The notes beneath the pieces were generated by a model that worked only from the letters and a program-made list of their open reading frames with translations, ran no database searches and was not told the origin of the DNA. A program made the position numbers and the translations under genes. Below, piece after piece: positions 17,451 to 25,973 of a stretch of DNA of 34,219 bases. Numbering within the stretch: the stretch's first letter is position 1; every line of letters starts with the position of its first letter. The stretch is from Cytophagales bacterium (lineage in GTDB: Bacteria; Bacteroidota; Bacteroidia; Cytophagales; Cyclobacteriaceae), in assembly GCA_016124425.1 (NCBI GenBank), contig WGNT01000144.1, positions 1-34,219 on the forward strand, in the 5' to 3' direction.

Positions 17451-19430
17451 TTATATTTCTGTTGATCTTTTTTGAAAGTCCTTAATTTTCATTCTAAAGG
17501 GGTAACTTTTTACCAATTCGGAAATGAATCCTTTTGGCTCAAAATTATTCAGCACTAGATTGTCCGACAACTCCCGTATGGCCGTTTCATCCGTAAATAA
17601 AACACCCCTTCCCACAGCGTAGGACAGGAATTTGATCGTAAGGTTACGGGAGAATTTCTCTTTTTCGTCCAATAGAAGTAGCTTTAGATCCTCAGGGCCC
17701 TTGAACTTTTCTCCAGTAGAAAGCACTCCAGAGGCGTCAATGGGAATATTTCCATAGCTATCCCGCCATCTTCCTACAGCATCGAAATTCTCTAATCCAA
17801 TTCCTAGAGGATCCATTTTTTCATGACATGATTGGCATGCCGGATTGGACCGGTGCCTCTCCAAAAGCGCGCGTAGTCCAAGATCCTCATGTAGTCCTTC
17901 ATCGTCAGGAAGCTCACTTACATCAGGTGGGGGTGGGGGAGGCGATATGCCAAGTATTTCTTCCATGACCCATTTACCTCTAAGTACGGGACTGGTTCTT
18001 GTGGGAAGTGAGGTGACTGCCAGTACGCTCCCCATCCCCAAAAGCCCGCCTCTAGTGCCACCGGCGAGGTTCACTTGCTGGAATTCCTTTCCCTGTACTC
18101 CGGGTACACCATAAAATTCAGCAAGATCTTCATTCAAGAACGTATAGTCACTTTTTATTAGTTCGAGAAAATTGCCTCCCTCCTTGAGGATGTGATAAAA
18201 ATACGCCGTAGTTTCTCTATACATCGCATCCTTGATGGCCTCTGTAAATAAGGGGAACTTCGCAAGATCTCCAAGGGGCGCGTTCGGGTCTTTTAGCTTC
18301 GTAATTCCAAGCCACTGGGTGACGAATGATTCGGCAAATCGGATCGCTTTAGGATCTTCCAACATCCGGGAAACCTGTTGTTCCAAAATAGCGTCATCTT
18401 GAAGTCTTCCAGCAGATGCCAGTTCGAAAAGCTCCTGATCAGGCATGCTTGACCACAAAAAATAAGAAAGTCGGGTGGCCATTTCGAAGTCGCTAAGTGG
18501 AACCGGCTTTTCAACATCCGGCTCCTCTTCCATTTTATACAAAAAAGAAGGGGCAATCAATATCGCTTTGAACACTTCACTGATACTTCTGTTGAAGCGT
18601 TCTGGGTTTGGCATAGGATGGTTCGAACTGTAAACCTTGTCGAACAAGTTCATTAGCTTTTCCTTTTCCCCTGCTTTCAAAAACCTTCTGTAGGCATGAC
18701 TTGCGAATGGATAGATCACACTTTCTGCTGCCTTTTCGGGAGGATTGACGGGGTTGTAGGAGGTAAATAAGATGCTCTTTGCCCAATTCACCAACTTTTG
18801 CCACCATGTCAGATGATACTCAAACGGAACAAGTTTTTTCCATTTTTCACCGTCAAGATAAAGTGTTTCCACAATTTCTTCCGCCGCATCGTAATAGCGC
18901 TCCATTTTCAAAGGGGTAAAAAAAAGAGAACCACCCTGATTGTCAAATCCGCTACCTCCGGATCCGTCAGAGGGAAACCGGTTTTTAGCATCATAAGAGA
19001 CACCAGTTAAGTCAAGTACGGTATAGTGGTATTCAGCGTGGTTTAGCCTGCGGATAATGACCTTCCCTGGAGTCTTATTTTGGAGGGATTTGACTAGAAT
19101 ATCATTGATTCCGTCCACCAATACATGATAATCCTCTGGAGAGAGCGGAGGTTTATGACTGGGAGGCATGGCTTTCGTCTTCACTTGGTCGATTACGTGA
19201 AGCCAAAGCTGACCGTCTTTGATAATCCGACCTTCTTCTTCGTATTTCTCTAGATTAATTCCGCCTTTCGAATTGCCCACGTTGTGACAGGAATAACAAT
19301 GGGTTTTTAGAGTCGGGATAATATCCTTGGTATAATCCAAGGTTTCTTGGGCCTGAAGCGGAATCAAGCCCATAGATAAAAAAAACGATGTAAATATTCG
19401 TATAGTTAACTGGGTCATGGTGTTTCTCAT
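17451..19430 (-). CDS. DUF1592-type multi-domain exported cytochrome c
   Basis: A 659-residue secreted protein; signal peptide about 5-28 (cut after LQAQ), with Met1 or Met5 as start. Modules in order: a PSCyt1-type c-heme site CYSCH (45-49), a DUF1587-like segment (VIIRRLNHAEYHYTVLDL, GGSGFDNQG), a DUF1595-like segment (FASHAYRRFL), DUF1592 (FVTQWLG, FPLFTEAIKDAMYRET, FLNEDLAEFYGV), DUF1588 with a second heme motif CQSCH near residue 532 followed by EKMDPLGIGLENFDAVGRW, and a DUF1585-like C-terminus. Two heme c attachment sites are therefore expected. The reaction is unknown. It is the first gene of the five-gene minus-strand unit and is separated from upstream sucD by that gene's terminator. 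Confidence 0.9.
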   Translation of the reverse strand: MRNTMTQLTIRIFTSFFLSMGLIPLQAQETLDYTKDIIPTLKTHCYSCHNVGNSKGGINLEKYEEEGRIIKDGQLWLHVIDQVKTKAMPPSHKPPLSPEDYHVLVDGINDILVKSLQNKTPGKVIIRRLNHAEYHYTVLDLTGVSYDAKNRFPSDGSGGSGFDNQGGSLFFTPLKMERYYDAAEEIVETLYLDGEKWKKLVPFEYHLTWWQKLVNWAKSILFTSYNPVNPPEKAAESVIYPFASHAYRRFLKAGEKEKLMNLFDKVYSSNHPMPNPERFNRSISEVFKAILIAPSFLYKMEEEPDVEKPVPLSDFEMATRLSYFLWSSMPDQELFELASAGRLQDDAILEQQVSRMLEDPKAIRFAESFVTQWLGITKLKDPNAPLGDLAKFPLFTEAIKDAMYRETTAYFYHILKEGGNFLELIKSDYTFLNEDLAEFYGVPGVQGKEFQQVNLAGGTRGGLLGMGSVLAVTSLPTRTSPVLRGKWVMEEILGISPPPPPPDVSELPDDEGLHEDLGLRALLERHRSNPACQSCHEKMDPLGIGLENFDAVGRWRDSYGNIPIDASGVLSTGEKFKGPEDLKLLLLDEKEKFSRNLTIKFLSYAVGRGVLFTDETAIRELSDNLVLNNFEPKGFISELVKSYPFRMKIKDFQKRSTEI

Positions 19431-19596
19431 GCAAATCGGAGGAAAATATAGTTAATTTTTCCTATTAATGCAAATGAGTTTGTGATGGAAGGGGAATTCT
19501 GTTTAGCGAATGTGACTTGCTTTTTTCTGTCAATTCGGACTTTTGCGGATTGGAAAAAAATATCGATATGGAAAGCAGTTCCTTCCCGCGATTGTC

Positions 19597-19629
19597 AAAA
19601 AAAGAGGGTACCTTTCTAGTTACCCTCTT
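19597..19629 (-). terminator. intrinsic terminator of sucD
   Basis: Inverted repeat AGAGGGTA (19603-19610) / TACCCTCT (19621-19628) with a 10-base loop. On the minus strand it is followed by a run of seven T (19603-19597), 27 bases after the sucD stop codon. It insulates sucD from the downstream DUF1592 operon. Confidence 0.85.
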
Positions 19630-19654
19630 CATCTATTCTACAATGAGCGCTTGC

Positions 19655-20536
19655 TTAGGCGTCTACCCCTAGGGCTTTGGCCATTACTTCGCCGATTTCG
19701 GCTGGAGTTTCCGCAACATATATGCCATTTTCACGCATTATTCTCATTTTCGCCTCCGCGGTATCGTCCTTACCTCCGATGATGGCCCCTGCATGCCCCA
19801 TTCTCCTTCCTGCCGGTGCAGTCTGACCAGCGATGAATCCCACCACGGGCTTTTTGTTACCATTTTCCTTAATCCACTTAGCCGCTTCCGCTTCATAGTT
19901 TCCGCCGATCTCTCCAATCATGACGATGGCATCGGTTTCAGGATCCTCCATGAGTAATTGGACCGCCTCCTTGGTAGATGTGCCGATAATGGGGTCGCCT
20001 CCAATACCTATCGCTGTCGAAACGCCTAATCCTGCTTTGGAGATCTGATCCGCGGCTTCATAGGTTAGTGTTCCCGACTTAGATACGACACCGACTCTTC
20101 CCGGACGAAACACAAACCCTGGCATAATCCCGACCTTCGCCTCGCCAGGGGTAATTACTCCAGGGCAGTTTGGTCCTATAAGCGTGGCGCCTTTCTTTTT
20201 TACGTAGGGCTTTACTTTCATCATATCTTTGACCGGAATACCTTCCGTAATCGCAATAATCACTTTGATACCAGCGTCTGCAGCTTCAAGGATGGCGTCA
20301 GCGGCAAAAGCAGGGGGAACAAAAATAATGGATGTATTCGCTCCAGTTGCGTTGACAGCATCCTCCACAGTATTGAAAACCGGTTTTCCAAGGTGGCTGG
20401 ATCCCCCCTTTCCAGGCGTTACTCCACCAACAACGTTAGTGCCATATTCAATCATTTGTTGTGCGTGGAATGACCCTTCGTTACCGGTGAAACCTTGTAC
20501 AATTACTTTTGAACTGTTATTTACCAAAACACTCAT
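19655..20536 (-). CDS. sucD: Succinate-CoA ligase (ADP-forming) alpha subunit
   Basis: A 293-residue TCA-cycle enzyme subunit that binds CoA and carries the phosphohistidine intermediate. Seen here: [19 protein letters not shown] (CoA-binding N-terminus), [30 protein letters not shown], the ligase signature [10 protein letters not shown] (about 151-160), [18 protein letters not shown], and the active His248 in GHAGAIIGG. Length is standard. The beta subunit gene sucC is not in the window; alpha and beta genes are unlinked in many Bacteroidetes, as I recall. The gene has its own promoter and terminator and is divergent from the sensor-kinase gene. Confidence 0.97.
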   Translation of the reverse strand: MSVLVNNSSKVIVQGFTGNEGSFHAQQMIEYGTNVVGGVTPGKGGSSHLGKPVFNTVEDAVNATGANTSIIFVPPAFAADAILEAADAGIKVIIAITEGIPVKDMMKVKPYVKKKGATLIGPNCPGVITPGEAKVGIMPGFVFRPGRVGVVSKSGTLTYEAADQISKAGLGVSTAIGIGGDPIIGTSTKEAVQLLMEDPETDAIVMIGEIGGNYEAEAAKWIKENGNKKPVVGFIAGQTAPAGRRMGHAGAIIGGKDDTAEAKMRIMRENGIYVAETPAEIGEVMAKALGVDA

Positions 20537-20560
20537 AATGCGATTTTTATAGTTTTGCTA

Positions 20561-20590
20561 CAAAATTATAAGAATACGCTCTATCACAAA
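20561..20590 (-). promoter_or_regulatory. Bacteroidetes-type promoter for sucD
   Basis: On the minus strand TAATTTTG (20568-20561) exactly fits TAnnTTTG, with TTTG (20590-20587) 18 bases upstream as the -33 element. The leader would be about 15-20 nt before the start at 20536. This spacing equals that at the aminotransferase promoter (9670-9699). Confidence 0.65.
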
Positions 20591-20666
20591 AAGAAATGGG
20601 AAACATTATCAATTTAATTTAGAGTATTCATATCTTTTTCTAAATTTATCGCTGTAACAGCTAAAA

Positions 20667-23600
20667 ATGAATAAGCGCCACTATTTTGTAATTCTCTTTT
20701 TGTGGGTTTTCTGGAGTTCCTCAGCCCAAACCTTCAAATCTACCAAAATGATTAGGGGCTTTGACTTGACATCTGAGACAATTTTTTCAATAAATCAAGA
20801 TAAAAATGGATTTATTTGGTTGGCTACGAGTCGTGGGGTAAAGTATTCTGATGGCATTGCTATGATGCAGTTGCCAGAACATGTACGTGTCCATTTTAGC
20901 GATAAGCAGTTGATTCATACTGATGTAGATGGACATATTTGGATTTACCAGACGAAAGGGAGGCCAGTTGTCTTTTATCACGATCTGACTAGTTGGCGCA
21001 GAATCCCGCTATCACTCGAAGAAGGATCCGAATCCTTGAAATTATCGAATATCCAATTGCATGTCACTGGCACGGGACCTGCTAAAATGCTTTATTTGGT
21101 GGCCGGAAACGAAATCATTGTACAGGATATGAAAGGGAATTTGGTAAAGAAATTTCCTGTAGACCCCATGGCAAAAGGACAGTTTACTTCTTTTTTTATG
21201 TCTGCTGAAGATCATGTTCATTTCATTTACGAAAAATCGATTTTTGCTTTTAGAAATAACGCCTTACAGGAATTGTCTGTTTCTAGCTTAAATCTCTCAA
21301 GCGAACTACTGAACGTCGTATTTAATAAAGAGGAAAATACGTATTACTATTTAGCTAAAGATTCGCTATACCGGAGTGACACCTTGTGGGAATTAGGTAG
21401 TCCTATTTTTGCGGGATTTTCGAGAAAGTTCATCACTGGTCAAGAAGCACATGGGCTCTTTGAAGTGAACGGCGATGTGTACTTTTTTTACAATTCACAG
21501 CTTTACAAACGTAACATCAAATCACAAACAATCATTGAAATCTCTGCAGACGATGAAAATGACGTCAAGTACATCGAATGTTCTTTTGTTGATAGAGAAG
21601 GAATCATATGGTTGGGGTCCTATCGAGGGGTGTCCATACTTTCCAGTCTTAGGTTTCAAAATTTTGATGAGCGAATTGGTTTACCGGCCCATGATATTTC
21701 CGCTATTGAATACCTGAAACCATCCGTTTACATCATCGGATACAACAATGGCTATCAGGTGTGGAAGGACGATTCGCCACTAAAAACGGTAGCGTTTTCC
21801 GATCCAGCGAATCCAATCTATAGCCGGATACTTAATTTTTCAACGGATAAATATGGGAGGATATGGTTTAGTGCGTACAAAATAGGGTTGGGATATATTG
21901 ATCCTTACGACTTCGAATGGCATAAAGTCTCCGTGCCTAATGATGCTGCTGTGAATTATGTGGACGCAAAGGGAGATAGTTTGCTGGTGGTTACTCACGG
22001 TAAAATATGGAAAGCAGCTATTGAACAGCGAGGTAGTACCATGTCATTTGTTCCTTTTTTGAAATCCGGCACAGACAATGGTGATCTGTGGAGAAACTAT
22101 ATTAGAAAGATCGGGCAGGTTCAGGATAAATGGATTATCCTGGATAATGGAGAGCATTCTGCTTTTGAAGATCCTTATGTCGGTGATGATTATATACGTA
22201 TCACTGGATATGATTTTTTTTACAAGGACGATACCTTACTTTTAGCTACCGAAAAGGGGCTTTTTTTTCTAGATAATTTCGAGTTGAAGCCTTTCTCTAT
22301 ACAAGGTTATACAATCGAAAGTCCTGTATATGTCGTTCTGGCGGATGAACAACGTAGGCTTTGGCTTGGAACTAACTTTGGCGTTTTTCTTGTGGAAGAC
22401 GGGAATTTGCGGCAGTTCAATGAACGGAATGGATTAATAGGAAATGAAGTAAATCGGGGTGCAATACGTTTTGCCGACTACGGTCGGGTGTTTATTGGTA
22501 CGCAAAATGGGGTATCCGTCTATATTCCCGAGGAGGATAGGAAGCATACCATCCCACCGATTACCTATATCGAAAAACTTACCGTCGCGTCAGACTCAAA
22601 CGCGACAGCATCCGCTACAAAAATACCCTATTCCAACAACAATGTATCTGTAGAATACAGGGCTGTTACCTTTAGCCCATGGCCTTATTTGCAGGTTTTC
22701 TACAAGCTTGAGGGCTTTCATAATGAATGGCAGGTAATTCAAAATCCCCGAGAAAACAAACTTTACTTCAATAACCTTCCTCCCGGCGAGTACCAGTTGA
22801 TGATTAAGGCCAGTTTGGGCAAGCAGGCAGAGTCGGATGAAGTCTATGCCGCACCATTTTCGGTAGCATATCCGTACTACCTGCAGGGGTGGTTTGTGGC
22901 ACTTGTGGTGATTGTGTTTGTCGGACTAGGTATATTGCTAAATTTTTTATTTGTGCAGTTCAAGTATCAGGGAATACTTAAAAGTGATTTGGACAGGAAA
23001 AAGGTAGAAATAAAAAAAACTGAGGATCAATTCAAAAATGTCTGGAACAGTTCTGTGGACGGGCTTATGTTGTCAATAATGGGGGGGAAAGTCATTGCTG
23101 CAAATCCAGCACTTTGTCGTATGGCCGGTGTTACGGAGGAAGAGCTCCTCACAAATGGCCTTTCTTTTTTATTTAAAGATCCAGATTTTTATACTTCCCA
23201 GCGTCGGCCCATCGTGTCTCAAATAGAAAAGCTGAACGGCGATGGAATTACCCAAGAATTACGAATGCCATTTCGGACCGGGGATAGAGAGATAGAACTA
23301 TTTCTAACAAAATTGAATTCTGAACATGACGGCAATCCATTTTTGCTTAGTGTGTTTAGGGATATTTCGCAAAAAAAGGCCTACGAAGAGGGCCTAAAGA
23401 ATGCCAAAGAACGCGCTGAAGAAGTAAGTATGCTAAAAAGCAGTATTTTATCGAACATGAGCCATGAAATCCGAACGCCATTGAATGGGATACTAGGGAG
23501 TGCCGAAAATATTCTTAGAAATATTTCTAACCAGCCGCACCTCGCCTCGCAGGTACGGATTATTCAGGAAAGTGGGGAACGATTGCTACATACGATTAAC

Positions 23601-24107
23601 ACTATTCTTGATTTTTCAAAGATTCAATCAGATAAACGGAATATTCAATATGTGGAAACTAATATTAATGATTTTTTTTCCAAAATTCTTGTACAACACA
23701 GATCAGCAGCCATCAAGAAGGGGCTGTTACTCTCCGTCAAATATCGAACAAAACCATTTGTTGGAATGATAGAAAGGGAGTACCTTACCATGATTGTAAA
23801 TCATGTTGTAAGTAACGCTGTAAAATATTCCGTCGAAGGTATAGTTGCACTTCAGATAGAAAAGAAAGGAGGAAAGCTCCTTTTACAGGTTAAAGACCAG
23901 GGAGTAGGTATTAGCGAGGAGTATATAAGCAAATTATTTTCTCCCTTTGAGCAGGAAAGTAACGGATACGACCGTAAATTTGAAGGAGTCGGTTTAGGCT
24001 TAACGGTGACCAAGCACCTTTTGGATGAATTGTCTGGCACTATTAGCATAAAGAGTCAAAAAGGAGTAGGAACTGAGGTAGTAATTGAAGTTCCGTTGAT
24101 TGCATAG
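20667..24107 (+). CDS. Reg_prop/Y_Y_Y sensor histidine kinase with PAS domain
   Basis: A 1146-residue membrane sensor. A signal peptide (1-20) precedes a long periplasmic part made of two-component-regulator propeller repeats (GFIWLATSRGVKYSDG near 48-63, IIWLGSYRGVSIL near 313, RRLWLGTNFGVFLVEDG and VFIGTQNGVSVYIPE further on). A Y_Y_Y domain follows at about 650-735 (NNVSVEYRAVTFS, YKLEGFHNEW, LPPGEYQLMIKAS), then a membrane helix at about 740-765. The cytoplasmic part has a coiled stretch, a PAS domain (about 790-905), a HisKA domain with canonical SHEIRTPL (His933) and a HATPase domain (SNAVKYS, DQGVGISEEY, GVGLGLTV). Unlike polysaccharide-linked HTCS proteins it has no receiver or AraC-type DNA-binding domain. 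The next gene, 36 bases on, encodes a receiver-kinase and is the likely partner. Ligand unknown. Confidence 0.93.
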   Translation: MNKRHYFVILFLWVFWSSSAQTFKSTKMIRGFDLTSETIFSINQDKNGFIWLATSRGVKYSDGIAMMQLPEHVRVHFSDKQLIHTDVDGHIWIYQTKGRPVVFYHDLTSWRRIPLSLEEGSESLKLSNIQLHVTGTGPAKMLYLVAGNEIIVQDMKGNLVKKFPVDPMAKGQFTSFFMSAEDHVHFIYEKSIFAFRNNALQELSVSSLNLSSELLNVVFNKEENTYYYLAKDSLYRSDTLWELGSPIFAGFSRKFITGQEAHGLFEVNGDVYFFYNSQLYKRNIKSQTIIEISADDENDVKYIECSFVDREGIIWLGSYRGVSILSSLRFQNFDERIGLPAHDISAIEYLKPSVYIIGYNNGYQVWKDDSPLKTVAFSDPANPIYSRILNFSTDKYGRIWFSAYKIGLGYIDPYDFEWHKVSVPNDAAVNYVDAKGDSLLVVTHGKIWKAAIEQRGSTMSFVPFLKSGTDNGDLWRNYIRKIGQVQDKWIILDNGEHSAFEDPYVGDDYIRITGYDFFYKDDTLLLATEKGLFFLDNFELKPFSIQGYTIESPVYVVLADEQRRLWLGTNFGVFLVEDGNLRQFNERNGLIGNEVNRGAIRFADYGRVFIGTQNGVSVYIPEEDRKHTIPPITYIEKLTVASDSNATASATKIPYSNNNVSVEYRAVTFSPWPYLQVFYKLEGFHNEWQVIQNPRENKLYFNNLPPGEYQLMIKASLGKQAESDEVYAAPFSVAYPYYLQGWFVALVVIVFVGLGILLNFLFVQFKYQGILKSDLDRKKVEIKKTEDQFKNVWNSSVDGLMLSIMGGKVIAANPALCRMAGVTEEELLTNGLSFLFKDPDFYTSQRRPIVSQIEKLNGDGITQELRMPFRTGDREIELFLTKLNSEHDGNPFLLSVFRDISQKKAYEEGLKNAKERAEEVSMLKSSILSNMSHEIRTPLNGILGSAENILRNISNQPHLASQVRIIQESGERLLHTINTILDFSKIQSDKRNIQYVETNINDFFSKILVQHRSAAIKKGLLLSVKYRTKPFVGMIEREYLTMIVNHVVSNAVKYSVEGIVALQIEKKGGKLLLQVKDQGVGISEEYISKLFSPFEQESNGYDRKFEGVGLGLTVTKHLLDELSGTISIKSQKGVGTEVVIEVPLIA

Positions 24108-24143
24108 TTTTTAATTTAGCGACAGATATAAACGTTACCCCGC

Positions 24144-25319
24144 ATGTTTTCATTAAAAATTTTAATTACCGAGGATGATACTGTTTCGGCACTTTTGTTA
24201 AAAAAGGCATTGGAAAAAAACCACCATGAGATCATCGGAATGGCCGACTCAGGAGAGATGGCACTTGAGTTTCTGGAAAACAACCATGCGGATATTGTGA
24301 TGATGGACATCAATCTGTCCGGAAAGCTGGACGGAATAAAGACAACGGAAATCATCAATGAAAAATACAATATACCAGTGGTCTACCTGACCGCCAGTTC
24401 CGACACAGAAACACTTCAAAAGGTAGCAGTTACCAATCCAAGTGCCTATGTGATCAAACCCTTTAACATTCGAGAGTTGAACATGGTGATTGAATTGGCG
24501 ATTTTTAAAGACAAAAAGGAAAAGGAGCTTCAAAACTTAAATAATGAACTTGAGGAAAAGGTAAAACAGCGAACAGCAGATTTAAATGAAGCGAATAAAG
24601 AACTGCAAAAAGCCCTTGAGAAAGAACGTGAACTCAGTGAGCTGAAATCCAGGATCGTACAAAATGTTTCCCACGGATTCAAGACCCCCTTAACATCCAT
24701 ATTGAGTTCTGCACAGCTGCTCCAAAAGTATGCGGAAAAGGACCATCCTTTCAAGGCAAAGATAGCAAAGCATGCAGGTAAAATCGAAAATTCAGTTAGA
24801 AGCCTAAACAGCTTGCTTACGAGCGTTCTTTTCTTCGGAAAGGCGGATGCGGAAAAAATGAATTACAAGCCCGTAAGAATCTACACGTCAGCTTTTCTCA
24901 ATGAAGTTGTGGACATGGTAAAGGCAGGAGTTGAAAATGATGTGAAAATTTTGACCCATTTCGACAAGTTGCCGAAGATGATTACGTCTGATATGGACCT
25001 TCTTTATCAAATCCTTGAAAACCTTCTTTCAAATGCCGTAAAATATAGCAGAGATGGAGGACTTGTTGAATTTAAAGTATGGCTGGATGATAGTTTGCTC
25101 AGGGCGTCTATTACAGATGAGGGAATCGGCATTTCCCCTTCCGAACAGTCGCAGTTATTTGACCGTTTTTTTCGAGGTAAAAACGTCGGCCTGAGAGAAG
25201 GTTCCGGCTTAGGCCTGTCTATCGTAAAAAAATGCGTTGAAGTCATTGGAGGGAAGATATCGTTTGAGTCAGAACTGTCCAAGGGCACAACTTTTTACCT
25301 GGAAATTCCGATTAAATAA
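24144..25319 (+). CDS. Hybrid response regulator-histidine kinase (REC-HisKA-HATPase)
   Basis: A 391-residue cytosolic protein. An N-terminal receiver domain (1-120) has acidic Asp11/Asp12, phosphoacceptor Asp55 in MMDINLSG, Thr83 and Lys105 in IKPF. A coiled coil at about 124-170 (ELEEKVKQRTADLNEANKEL) leads to HisKA with His177 in NVSHGFKTPLTS and a HATPase domain (ENLLSNAVKYS, DEGIGIS, GSGLGLSIV). The residue after the phospho-histidine is Gly178 (codon GGA) instead of the near-universal Glu/Asp. It follows the sensor kinase by 36 bases, and an ABC transporter operon begins 15 bases after it. No DNA-binding domain is present, so output must come by protein contact or phosphorelay. Confidence 0.92.
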   Translation: MFSLKILITEDDTVSALLLKKALEKNHHEIIGMADSGEMALEFLENNHADIVMMDINLSGKLDGIKTTEIINEKYNIPVVYLTASSDTETLQKVAVTNPSAYVIKPFNIRELNMVIELAIFKDKKEKELQNLNNELEEKVKQRTADLNEANKELQKALEKERELSELKSRIVQNVSHGFKTPLTSILSSAQLLQKYAEKDHPFKAKIAKHAGKIENSVRSLNSLLTSVLFFGKADAEKMNYKPVRIYTSAFLNEVVDMVKAGVENDVKILTHFDKLPKMITSDMDLLYQILENLLSNAVKYSRDGGLVEFKVWLDDSLLRASITDEGIGISPSEQSQLFDRFFRGKNVGLREGSGLGLSIVKKCVEVIGGKISFESELSKGTTFYLEIPIK

Positions 25320-25334
25320 AACAAACCCACGTAA

Positions 25335-25973
25335 ATGCTAAAAGCTACGTCTATTCAATTCACCTACGATAAAAAGCGGCTGTTTACCCTACCGGACATG
25401 TCCCTTTCGCCGGGAGATGAACTCTTGATACTTGGGAAATCAGGTTCCGGGAAGACTACGCTGTTGCATATTTTAGGGGGATTGCTGGCACCCCAAGCAG
25501 GCGAGGTAATTATCAGCGGTACCCCACTTTATTCGTTAAAGGGAAATAAACTCGATCGGTTCCGTGGCAAAAACATCGGGATTGTTTTTCAGAAGCCACA
25601 CATTCTTTCGGCACTTACAGTGTTTGAAAATCTCCAATTAGCAAATTTTTTTGTCGGTCAGAAACGAGCAAATGAGCTGGAAAAAACACTGGCAGATCTA
25701 GGCATTTTGGACAAAAAGCACGCGAAAATTGATACACTGAGCGAGGGAGAGGCCCAACGGGTGTCTATAGCACGGGCTTTGTCCAATCAGCCCAAACTCA
25801 TACTTGCAGACGAACCTACTGCTAGTCTTGATGATGAAAACGCAGAAAAAGTAATCCAATTGCTGAAAGCCCAAGCAAAAAGATTAGAGGCTGTTCTAGT
25901 TGTAGTAACACATGATCAACGCGTGAAAAACCATATAGCCAATCAATTGACCATAGGAGCGTTACAAGCATGA
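25335..25973 (+). CDS. ABC transporter ATP-binding protein (LolD/MacB-like)
   Basis: A 212-residue ATPase subunit. Walker A is GKSGSGKTT (34-42), the Q-loop GIVFQKPH (about 82-89), and Walker B ILADEPTASLD (about 156-166, Glu160). The ABC signature is LSEGEAQRVSIARAL (135-149), with LSEGE instead of LSGGQ. The switch His is in VTHDQR. Its stop codon overlaps the permease start by 4 bases (ATGA), so the subunits are translationally coupled. The family pattern (short ATPase plus one FtsX-type permease) matches MacB/LolCDE-style mechanotransmission transporters rather than classical importers. A DUF3299-like secreted protein follows the permease. See finding on possible zinc link. Confidence 0.94.
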   Translation: MLKATSIQFTYDKKRLFTLPDMSLSPGDELLILGKSGSGKTTLLHILGGLLAPQAGEVIISGTPLYSLKGNKLDRFRGKNIGIVFQKPHILSALTVFENLQLANFFVGQKRANELEKTLADLGILDKKHAKIDTLSEGEAQRVSIARALSNQPKLILADEPTASLDDENAEKVIQLLKAQAKRLEAVLVVVTHDQRVKNHIANQLTIGALQA

